Positions 25,501 through 36,000 of a DNA stretch of 64,000 nt are shown here, piece by piece; position 1 is the first letter of the stretch, and every line of letters begins with the position of its first letter. A program made the translations under genes and the position numbers. Under the pieces are notes generated by a model. The model worked only from the letters and a program-made list of their open reading frames with translations. It was not told where the DNA came from and made no database searches. The stretch is taken from positions 3,723,971 through 3,787,970 of the forward strand of contig OZ024789.1 of assembly GCA_964017065.1 (NCBI GenBank), given 5' to 3'. This DNA comes from Haliclona indistincta. Its lineage: Eukaryota > Porifera > Demospongiae > Haplosclerida > Chalinidae.

Positions 25501-28371
25501 CAATACACCAAAATCAGTACTAACAGTATCAATATTCCCACTCAATGGTCCAGTTGGTTTGCCATGCAAGCTCCGACTCATATTTCATATGTACAAGACA
25601 TCGTACATCTGGGTGTAAAGCTAAAAGCTAGATTGCTCAAGCCATCAATTATATTGCCCATGGGGAAATTTCTTGCTGGTTCCCACGATCTTAGATTAGT
25701 CCAGCAATCTTTTGGAAAGGACCGGCACGCTATCCGGGAGCGGGATATTAATCATAAGGACCGGCAAAATTTTGATGCTGTTCTGCATCTAACTAGTGAC
25801 GATGTACTAGATCTCCTGTCGCAAATTCCAGATGCCAAAGGCACTTTAGCTTATTTGAAAGTCATAAGGTATGCAGTTGATAGCTATCTAGATAAAAGCC
25901 TAGATTCTACCACGAGGCTTGAAAAGATTTGGTTTGCAGTATTCTTTGTGCGCTATTGGCGTGGGTGGTTGCTAAATAATCCTAATTATACACTAGGAAA
26001 CAACTTTATTACAACAAATGCTTATGTTTGTTTGGAGCTAAATGCTCATTCCCTCATAACTTTTTTGATTACATTGAGGGACTCACCCAACTGTACAGAA
26101 GAGCAGTTTCTGCCATGGATGCTGGGATCCCAGTCTTGCGAGAAAATATTTAGAGCAGCAAGGAGTATGACTAGTTTTTTTTCAACGATGATCAATTTCA
26201 ATATGCTAGGTCTATTGCGTAGGTTACACCGATTGCATATTCAGGTTTGCTTAGAGTCTGAGTCTGCTAAAACAGGAATTAAATACCCTACTGTCGAAGC
26301 TCACAAGCTCAAAGATGGGTGCAATTCACAAGGAGGACAGGTTAAACTTATAAATAATGAAAGCATTGTCAAAGCTGTGAAGAAGGCACAGGAAGAAGCA
26401 CAACGAATGGTTGAAACTCTTGGAATGGCTGAGCTGCTGAAAGAGAAAAAATGCTGGGAGTATCCACCAATCTCTACCATAAGGTTAGATGATCTAGATG
26501 GTGATGACGATGATGACAATGAAGAAGATGAAGATGAAGTTAATGCAGAAAGTGAGATTATTCCTTACGTCCTTGAAGAGGCTAACTTGGGTAATGACCC
26601 AAGTGTCATATCATCCGGAATTGATGACCTTGCAAATGCAGGACTAATAGATCAAAGTTTATGTAATCGCCTTACAGCTCTACAAAAGGCAGCATTTAAG
26701 CGAGTACCTAATACAAACCTTCCGACATATGAACTTAGTGAGGATCTTCCCAAGAAATCACAACGTGCAAAGCACAAATTTAGTCATTTTGTGGAAATCA
26801 TTCATAAAGGCAAGTCTCTATTTATACACAAGACCACAGCAGTGTGGCTTATGCAAGAGGGGGAACGAATTTCATCGGACAGACTATTTAGAGTGAGGTC
26901 TAAGCAGCCATTTGCCACTCAAGTTTACAACCAACATCAATTGGATGGTGTGAAACCACTCATCTGTGCAGCAATCAACATAGGTGATCTATGTGTGTTT
27001 AGGCACTCAGAGAAGGAGTGGAGGATAGGAAGAGTTCTACAATTTTCGTACTTCCTGGAAAAAACGAAAAAAGCCAGCCAGTATAGTGGAAGCAGAGTCG
27101 ATTTGTCTGGTAATAAGGTAGATAAGATAGGAGTTTTGTGTTCATGGTATAGTGCACCATCAAGTTCGGCATCTATAGTTGATCAGACATCAAATGAAGA
27201 ACCGTGTGAACTGTCACCAACAGTTTTTTCACTATTATGTTCTGATTCTACTCACAGATACTATCCAATCTCTACATACATCTGTACACTATCACTTCCA
27301 TGTTTTGATTCAGTTCCTGATATTGATGATGGTAGCATTATTGCCCATCATACTGACCAGCCTCAAGCCAGATTAGCTATGCTAAAACAACTTAAACTGA
27401 ATTCCAGCATACTAGTGTTCATTCAGTTTTTGTTTAACAATAAAACTTCTAATTCTAAATCTGATCCAGACACAACTGCGTCTAAATCTGATCCAGACAC
27501 AACTGCGTCTAAATCTGATCCAGACACAACTGCGTCTAAATCTGATCCAGACACAACTGCGTCTAATTCTAAATCTGATCTTGACACAACTGCGTCTAAT
27601 TCTAAATCTGATACACCATCAAATGACCGGCAAGGTGATAATCACTGGCTAACAATAGGACGATATGTCCTGTCAGACAGTGACAAAGAGGACATATTAA
27701 ACATGCGAAGATTAAATGATCGCCATGTCAGTGTATACATGCATCTTATCAAGCAACAACATCCTCATATTTCTGGACTACAGAATACTGTTTTGCAGCA
27801 GCGACAATACCCAGCCTTAAAACGAGAAACCAAGAAAGACATGATGTTGCAGATAATACACATACAAGAATGTCACTGGGCTGCAATACGAGTACAAGAA
27901 GATGAAGTACTGCTGTTTGACACCGCCTATACTAGCATCTCTAATACAACTGTAGATGTTATCTCAAAACTCCTTCATTATGAAACATCTAAATTCACTA
28001 TCAAGCTGATGAATGTTTCTAAGCAGGACGGTGATTCAGATTGCGGACTTTTTGCAATAGCCATACTCACCTCCCTGGCACTTGAAAAGGACCCATTAGT
28101 AGAAGTCTACCGACAGGACATGCTAAGGGCTCACTATCTCCGTGTTTTGGAGTCTGGTACTATACAGCCATTTCCTCTTAATAATAGACCAAGACCACGC
28201 AAACCTATCACAAGCACTAAAAGGATCAGAGTATATTGCTATTGCAGGATGAGAAATGATGGAACCACGATGTACCAATGCAGTGGGTGTAAGAAATGGT
28301 ATCACGAAAGATGTATCAAAAGAAGAGTTAAACCTAAAGAAAAATGGTTCTGTAATTATTGTAAGAAATGA
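22544..28371 (+). CDS. transposase with zinc finger, Ulp1 (C48) protease and PHD finger; one frameshift
   Basis: The first part (22544-23446, ~300 codons) has basic helices and a BED-like zinc finger (FCCFCRQNK … HVAVC, ~residues 190-225). The frame breaks at six G's (23429-23434) and continues in -1 through a 45/48-bp coding repeat. The RNase H-like core shows 'VTIGEDATRI', 'GADGDSRE' and 'SQSCEKIFRAARS', which could supply D, D and E. Acidic and SKSDPDTTA-repeat linkers follow. A Ulp1-type protease domain comes next (27640-28110): 'ECHWAA' (His), 'LFDTAY' (Asp) and 'SKQDGDSDCG' (Gln, Cys). The C-terminus is a PHD finger (CYC…CSGC..WYHERC…WFCNYC). Ulp1 enzymes cleave SUMO-like modifiers and PHD fingers read histone tails. 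About 1,940 residues in total if the frames are joined. Start: the ATG in 'gccatggaag'. Confidence 0.75.
23411..23434 (+). other. hairpin and G6 run at the frame break
   Basis: A 10-bp perfect stem (cccctccctt / aagggagggg) with a 3-base loop runs directly into gggggg. Zero-frame codons GGG GGC, preceded by G, fit the X XXY YYZ pattern of -1 slippage, but the hairpin overlaps the site rather than following it. A homopolymer undercall is equally likely. Confidence 0.6.
23526..24570 (+). repeat. coding minisatellite, 45/48-bp units
   Basis: About 23 units coding DSTQSNGGLHLPLSS (or 16-residue variants) in the transposase frame. It contains no in-frame ATG, so translation must enter from the upstream zinc-finger segment. 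Two other frames, including one on the minus strand, stay open throughout because the unit length is a multiple of three; these are shadows. Confidence 0.95.
27457..27612 (+). repeat. 27-bp coding repeat (SKSDPDTTA)
   Basis: Five to six copies of a 9-codon unit, the last two with an extra N-S, forming an acidic, Ser/Thr-rich linker just before the Ulp1 protease. Confidence 0.95.
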
Positions 28372-28945
28372 ATGACATTGACATTTCAATAGCTATATCA
28401 CTTTCATTGTAAAAAAGTCATGTGCACACGACTGTTACTAGTTTAATTTTTCCTCTTGTTTACATTCCCTCATCTTCACCCATTCTCTTTTTACTCAGCT
28501 CCTTTCTCTAAAGTGGTGAAGGGAATGTAACAGTTGTGATGGTGGGGAGGAGGTAGTAGTGTGGGTAAAGGAGGTGATGATGTAGGTAGAGGGGGAGGTA
28601 GTTGCATGTGGTTGAAGAGATGGAGAAAATCTACAAAATACAATGAAGTAATTAATCTGAAATAGTGCTTAATAATTAGAGTAGTGAAAATCAGTGGCGA
28701 TCTTCGGTAACTACCTGTATGAACAGTACTTGCTCTAATGGGAAAATCATAATTATTGGAGTAACAAGCTGCATTGGATAGTTCCCTAGCACGTACACCA
28801 GAGGGAAGGAGGAGCCAGAAGAAAGCTACCTTGATGCTTACCGTGGTGTCACTGTCACATTTCCTGGCGCCGAGGGGAAACAATGTCAATCATAGACGTA
28901 GAGAAGGGATAGACGTACTGTGGACAGCGTCACGAACTCCACATA

Positions 28946-29200
28946 GTAGAAATCATTGGTAATCAGGCATTCAGAAATCACTGGTAGAAATCGGAAATCA
29001 CAGTAGAAATCAGAAATCACTGGTAGAAATCGGAAATCACTGGTAGAAATCAGAAATCACTGGTAGAAATCGGAAATCACTGGTAGAAATCAGAAATCAC
29101 TGGTAGAAATCGGAAATCACTGGTAGAAATCAGAAATCACTGGTAGAAATCAGAAATCACTGGTAGAAATCGGAAATCACTGGTAGAAATCAGAAATCGC
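28946..29200 (+). repeat. right subterminal array, ~20-bp units
   Basis: About thirteen units of tggtagaaatc(a/g)gaaatcac, the same unit and the same orientation as 18361-18588. Nothing else is seen between the transposase stop (28371) and this array except a G/T-rich stretch (28500-28620). Confidence 0.9.
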
Positions 29201-29250
29201 CCGTAAAATTGAAATCTCGTACGCATAACTGGACAGTGTCGGACCCCTCG

Positions 29251-29258
29251 TGTTTCGT
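29251..29258. repeat. right 8-bp target site duplication
   Basis: tgtttcgt, identical to 18313-18320. It lies three bases from the complement of GGCCAT, i.e. next to the host start codon (ATG GCC on the minus strand). Confidence 0.9.
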
Positions 29259-29288
29259 GGCCATGATTCCACGCCCTTTTCTTAGTTC

Positions 29289-29488
29289 NNNNNNNNNNNN
29301 NNNNNNNNNNNNNNNNNNNNNNNNNNNNNNNNNNNNNNNNNNNNNNNNNNNNNNNNNNNNNNNNNNNNNNNNNNNNNNNNNNNNNNNNNNNNNNNNNNNN
29401 NNNNNNNNNNNNNNNNNNNNNNNNNNNNNNNNNNNNNNNNNNNNNNNNNNNNNNNNNNNNNNNNNNNNNNNNNNNNNNNNNNNNNNNN
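29289..29488. other. assembly gap (200 N)
   Basis: Exactly 200 N; size probably arbitrary. It lies just upstream of the start codon of the disrupted minus-strand gene. Confidence 1.
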
Positions 29489-29944
29489 ATGCATTCGACG
29501 CTGTAACCACTGCATGTGGTACTGAAAAACACAAGTGTTTTGGACGTGCATACAATTCACTACCATGCCACTATTATGTGAAATACTGATAGCATTGTAG
29601 CCACTATCTTGCTTTCCATCCATCACTATGGATGCACTATATACTGGCATGCGTCCATGTGTTTAACACAATGATTATTAATTTTTTATAATAAAACGTA
29701 GATACTAAAAATAGTCGCCTGCTAAGTTTGCCTTTCAGATTTTGAGAATAAAATAATTATGAAGTTTCCTTCGCTAACTCACGGACTCTTCAATACTCAC
29801 CACTAGCGGTCCCGGGAATACTATTAAGTCTCAATCTTGGTATTTCAAACCCTGTGTAACCAGCTGGAGCAAGTAGCTTCAGTCTACTCATATACACTGT
29901 ATTGCTCTCATTGAACGTGTATGTGGGTTGCTCAAGACCTATTC
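29489..29944 (-). CDS. two exons of an unidentified host gene (partial)
   Basis: On the minus strand an exon at 29801-29944 has a consensus acceptor (tgcag) and donor (gtgagt) and codes 47 residues including 'GLEQPTYTFNESNTVYMSRL'. Its trailing phase-1 base joins in frame to an exon starting at 29521 (acceptor ttttcag) that runs into the N gap and codes VPHAVVTASNA. I do not recognise the family. It lies upstream of, and in the same direction as, the disrupted death-fold gene, and could be its 5' part or a separate gene. No upstream exon is visible before the Helitron. Confidence 0.45.
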
Positions 29945-30005
29945 CTGCAGAAAAATAACTCTTATGATGTTTCCAGTATTAGGGAGACACGGTAGTGTCT
30001 CCCTA

Positions 30006-33000
30006 TGTAGGGATGAACGAGAAAACAAGATGGCGGCTACATACAATGTATTAGCGTTCAAACGCTGATATTTCGCCTGGTGATGAATTTTATACGTCCA
30101 TAGACACTTAGATCTGCTATCTGGCGTTGCCCCATCTTACAGTAGCAAGGAGATTGCTCGAAATTGTTACTAAAGTGACGAACCTGGAAACGGTGAAAAT
30201 CGAGTTTCGTCATCTTCGTTTTCTTCTTATTCTTTCTTCCACTCGTCTAGCGCCTTAACACGAATACTGTGCTGGGCTAAACACCCACGAATAATCATGA
30301 AATTCGTCTGGCATGTGCCTTTTGAACTTAGTTCTTAGCGAAATGAAAGTTTTATTCTAGCGGACTTCACGATCACGAGCTGTAGCTAGCAATGTGTATA
30401 CCGCCATTTAAATGCGCACGTGATGTAACGTGAGCGCGCACATGTTGTCTTTGAGTGGCTTCTACTTGTGTTTCTGCTGCTCTACCCCTGGCTCTACCCG
30501 TTTGTAATAGTTCGAAGATTGTGACTGTTGATTTCTACTTTTGCCTCACCGAAGTTTGGATTTGCTTTTGGGTTCGTCGTCTCGTGTCTCGATCTGTCAC
30601 TGAAGAAAGTTGTAAGTTTAATAATTACTTTGAAGAAGGTTAGTTCTTGTATAGTAATAGTAATCATGCCTAGTAAAACACGTAGAAAACACACATACGA
30701 TAAGCAACGTTATGGAGAGAATAGAGATAAAATACTAGCTGGGAGAAAGGAAGCATATGATACCAATTCTGAGTCTAAGAAAGTAGCATCTAAAATTGCT
30801 TCAAAGAAGGCTTATAACAAAAACCCAGCGGCTAAGAAATTGGTGTCAAAGCAGGCTTATGAAAGAAACCCTGCATATAACAAATTGGCGTCAAAGCAGG
30901 CTTACGGCAGAAACCCTGCACATAAGAAGTTGTCGTCAAAGCAGGCTTATTTGAAAGATTCAACTGCTAAGAAGGTTGCTGCTTTGTCCAGGTACCATAG
31001 TAAATCAGATAAAATCAAAGCACAACGTAGGGCAAAGTACCAAAATAGTTCGCATCAGAAGAAAGTGTCATCGCGTGTTTGGTATCTCAAAAACACGAAG
31101 GTTAAGACACAAGCTTGTATGGCGTACTATGCTAAACACAAAGAAATCATTTCCCACACTAGGAGAAACAAATACTATTTGTCTCCTCCAAAATCTAGTG
31201 TAAAGGAAATGTACATAAATGAACTGATAAGAGAATTGCTAGCAAATCGTAAAGCAAGAACCGAGGTTATGAAAGCTTTTAAAGAGCAGCCTATAGCAAA
31301 GCGATTGGCTAGAATCTCTTATCGTGTTGCATGTAGAATAGCAGCTCGTAGGCTGGTTCATGAAGCCTTAAAGAAGCGCAAGGAATATGCTGCTGAATTG
31401 ATCAAATCTGCTAAAAGTATCAATGCAAAGAGCATGAAAAGCAGAGATGACTTTGGTGAAGGCATTCATTGCAAAAGATCATGTGATCCATACTTCTATG
31501 AAGCATCGTATGTAAAGGATGATGATGATTCAGATGTGCCTGATCGTATTGATCCTTCCAACCAGCCTCGTGATGAAATGCCGTGTACCAGTGATTGTAA
31601 GCCAATCACTGATGATGAAGTCAATGCAATTGTTAGACTAAAGAATGCCTTTACTCTTCCAATGCATGAGTTACGACAAGCATTACAATCATGCGATGAC
31701 TGCCCAAATGAACGCCAAATGATGGGTCATTCTTTGGCATGTCATCAAACTGGTAGTATGTGTAATAGTGAGCTTCGTATCTTACGAGCAGCTTCAGCAC
31801 ATCATAAAGTACTGAGAACGTTTATGCGTCGAGTATATCGTGCAAAGGCAAGTCACGAATCCCTTGCTGGCATTGATCGTGCCCTAGGCGAAGGTGATTT
31901 CAAGCATTTACTTTGTGCAACTAAGAAAAGCTTTGACGAGTTGCTAACAACTAATGATTTTGTTGGCGAGGAAGGCTCCTCAATAAACAACTCGTTTTTT
32001 AGAGTGCTCAACTTAGAAACCACCTTGCAGTTACAGCATTCTCTAGTCATATCCCAACTTGAGAAAGAGTGGAATGACGATGCTGAAAACGTGTGTTGTA
32101 GCTGTCAATGCTTGTTTCAGAGAAAATCTGTCACAAAAGCCAACTTCTCAAAGCATTTTGATTCGGACATTGGGTCAGAGCTAGTAGACTATATACTGAA
32201 GCACACTCCTCCAGGCGAGGATGAAACACTCTATATGTGTAGCTACTGTAAACCCAAAATCAAAGCCGATGTATTGCCACCACGATGTGTTTTAAATGGT
32301 TTGGAAACCATACCCATTCCATCTGAGCTTGATAAACTCGATGCCCTTAGCAAACAGTTCATTCAGCTTGCTAAATGCTTTCAGACAGTAGTTAGATTAG
32401 GCACATACACCTGCAAAGTGCCTGTGTACAACTCATTGAAAGCTTGCAAGGGTAGTGTATTTTTTCTGCCTTTACCATTCAATAAAACGTGTGAAACGCT
32501 GTCCAATGTTGAAGGATCGGCAAAGTCTGGTGTTGCATCACCAGAATTGTACATACTAGTGAATGGTAAACCCACAAAAGCCAATGTTGTCTGGCGTTCA
32601 CTGGTCAATATAGAACGTGTGAAAGCAGCTATAAGAAAGCTGAAAGAGATTCACAAACTTTATAAGTCAGTAGAAGCAGACAGTCTCGATGAAACTACAC
32701 AAAAAGTAATCGAAGTGGCTAACAATGCAACCACTAAGATGCTAGATAAGGCTACTGCTGACGATATAGCTGGTTATCAGTCCTATACTATTAGGTATTT
32801 AGATAATCAGATTCCAACTGTTTCTGACATAGATCAATACAAGTTGGTTAATGTTACAGAAGCACCTATTCACAGTAGATTGAAAGACTTGGATGTTATG
32901 TGCTTTCCTGTACTCTACCCAAACGGGCAATTTGGTGAGAATCATCCTCGCAACAAAGAAATCACTTTGAGCTTTAGCGAGTTTGTCAAACAACGTTTGC

Positions 33001-36000
33001 ATAACAAAGACTCACGATTTCGCAAAGATGCTTCATATGTATTTTATCTGCTGAATCAAAAAACCCTACGTGAAGTAGGTAACGGCGTCTACAATGTCCT
33101 TCATTCCTCACGAGGAGTTGCTATGTCTGTTAAGCAGCTACTAGCTAAGGTTGAAGCCTCTGATGAACGGTTAGAAGCAAGCCTCTTCACAATGCTTCAG
33201 TCAGTACGCGGTAGCAAACAGTACTGGTGGCAGCGTAAGAGTGATCTCAAGTGCATGGTGCGTAACTGGGGATCACCAACATTGTTTCTCACATTCAGTT
33301 GTGCTGAATATGAGTGGAGTGACATGGCTCGTTACCTCAGGAAGGTAAACAATGTCTCTCCAAGTTACGATATGGGAAGACTTTGCACAGAAGATCCTAT
33401 ATCGGTTTCTCGAAAATTTTCTGAGAAATTTCATGCCTTCTTCCGCATTGTCATTTGTAAAGGTCAGATATTGGGTGAAGTAGAGCACTTCTACTGGAAG
33501 AAGGAGTATCAAGCCAGAGGTGCACCTCATTACCACGTCCTGTTGTGGATAAAAGATGCACCTGTTATTGGCTGTGATGACTCTGCTGTTGTATTGAAAT
33601 GGATCCAGGAAAGGGTTACTTGTCACATTCCTGACAAGAAAACCAGTCCTGAATTGCATGAGCTCGTCACAAGATATCAAATGCATAAGTGTAGTGCATA
33701 TTGCAAGCGCAGACGAAAGGTCGGCAGTACGTTCATAACTTACTGTAAGTTTGGCTTTCCTCGTCCGGCTTGTGAAACAGGTATTGTGCACTCTGTAGAA
33801 GACTCTCTTAAAACTCGTAAGAAAATCTACGAACTTCCACGAACAGAGTCAGAGGTTAGAGTGAATGACTATAATCCTCTGATTCTGTTATTGTGGAAAG
33901 CTAACATTGACATACAGTTTGTGTCAGAGTCTTCTCTTGCATTAGCTCATTACGTTAGTGGGTATGTCACTAAAGCAGAAAGAAGCAACATGCAAGACAT
34001 TTGGAGAGAAATCCAAGACAGTAAGAGCATTTATAGCAAGCTCTACAAATTTGGAATGAAAGCTTTGAGCTCACGAGAGTGTGGTTTGTATGAGGCTGCC
34101 GACTTGTTGTTGGGTGACCACTTGACTGAAAAATCGGAAGCGATACAGTTTGTAAATGTATCTATGCCTCACAAACGAAATCGACGACTCAAAAGTCACG
34201 CAGCTTTGACGGAGCTTTCAAAATCAGATCCTGATAGTGAGGATTTATTTGAGTCGAATCTTGTAGACACATACTATCCCAATCGTCCTAATAAGCTTGA
34301 GGACGTGTGTCTTTACGACATTGTCGCTAATTACAGTTGGTATCACACTATTGTCAAAGGCGTGAAACAAACTGAATTCAAAAGGCGCGGCAAACCTGTG
34401 TTACCCAATCACAAGTTATATGATTTGAGAAATGAAAATCAGAAAGAAGATTATTACTATTCTCTAATCATGCTTTTTGTGCCTTTCCGAAATGAGAGTG
34501 AGCTTTTACTAGAAGACGAAACTGCTGAAGAAGCATTTAATCGTCATTTTCCTGACACTGGTGAACACCGTTGCTTGACTCACCACACTCGATTACAGCA
34601 GATGCTTGAATGTAATCGTAGTGTTAAACTAATCAATGAAGCCAGACAATCTGATTGTCCAGAGCAAAAGGTTGATAATGAGCCACAGCTAATCTGTGAA
34701 GCAGTTGCTGCAATGCAGGATGCTGTAAGCATGGTCACTAAGTGTGAAGACACACTTAGTCTTTCCGATAGGACTAACATGTTGAATGCTGATCAGAGAC
34801 GAATATTTGACAAAGTCAAAGAGCATATGATACACCTGCAACAACATGAAACAAATGATTGTTCTTGTGACTTACCTCCATTGTGCATGTTTGTCACAGG
34901 TGTCGCTGGAACTGGTAAATCATTTTTGATCGAGACAATCAAAGCATTTGTAGCTCAACTGTGGCCTAGTGCTGATTGCTCATGTGCCATAACTGCACCA
35001 ACAGGTTTAGCTGCGTTTAATGTTGGTGGCATGACTATCCACCGGTTATTTCAGCTACCTGTCCAGCACGGGGGTAGGTCAGCCGTTCATTGGTCTTTAC
35101 CAAAAGCTGCACACAAAGTGATGAAAACAGCTCTGCGTAATGTGAAATTATTCATCATAGATGAAATTTCCATGGTCAGTAGCCTAAATCTAGCTTACAT
35201 TCATCTACGTTTGAATGAGCTATATGGAGGTGTTGACTACTTTGGAGCACGAAATATGATTGTTTTTGGTGATTTGCTTCAACTTGAGCCTGTTGGTGGT
35301 CAACCAGTATTTTCACCTGTACCTGACACTGTAGTCAAGTACAGAATAGGCTGTGCAACCTCTCCCAATATATGGGAAGAAACTGTTGTATACGATGAGC
35401 TAACCATCAATGAGCGTCAGAAAGGTGACAAAGACTATGCAACGCTGCTTAATGGTATTAGAATTGGTGAAGTTACAAGCTCCACCATTAGCACTCTCCA
35501 ATCAAGAGTGTTTACTTGCTCATTGACTGAGAAAATTGCTGAGTTGCAAGAACAAGGAATAATGGTAGTAACGTTTTTTCCTACACGCAAGCAATGTGAC
35601 GAGCTAAACAATAAAATGCTCAAATCTCTTCCTGGTAAATCATTCGAACTAGAATGTACTGATGATGTTGACGAAACTGTCAGTAAACTTAAGTGGACAA
35701 AAACTGCGGACAAACAGCTCCATAAATTAAACCATGATTGCAACATGACTGGAGGACTGCAAAGTGTTCTAGTGTTAGCTATTGGAGCACGTGTTATGTT
35801 ACGCCGTAACGTTGACACAAAGAAAGGTCTAGTCAATGGTTCATTGGGTACAGTTACTGCAATAACTAAACAATTTGTAACTGTACAATTTGATCACTTG
35901 ACCAGCCCATATCAGGTTGAAAGGGTCAAGAGCAGATTCGTTGTTATGAAAAACTACTATGTTCGTCGAGAACAATTTCCGTTGATATTGGCATATGCTG

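Larger units (their letters stand above)
18321..29250 (+). mobile_element. 10.9-kb DNA transposon with Ulp1/PHD transposase and a nested retrotransposon
   Basis: The ends are perfect 16-bp inverted repeats (cgaggggtccgacact at 18321-18336, its complement at 29235-29250), flanked by the 8-bp direct duplication tgtttcgt (18313-18320, 29251-29258). Inside each end is a direct copy of gaaatctcgtacgc and a tandem array of ~20-bp units. The plus-strand gene at 22544-28371 encodes a zinc finger, an RNase H-like DDE-type region, a C48 protease and a PHD finger. An 8-bp duplication fits hAT, P and KDZ (Zisupton) superfamilies; I cannot choose between them by eye. About 3.6 kb (18839-22404) is a later retrotransposon insertion. 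Confidence 0.9.

Noticed and set aside
29137..29650. Open frames spanning the N run
   Set aside because: Runs of X over 200 N are not evidence of coding sequence.
30528..30665. 46-codon upstream extension of the Helitron frame
   Set aside because: The hydrophobic, non-conserved leader has poor start context; the Lys-rich sequence beginning at the ATG at 30666 looks like the true N-terminus.
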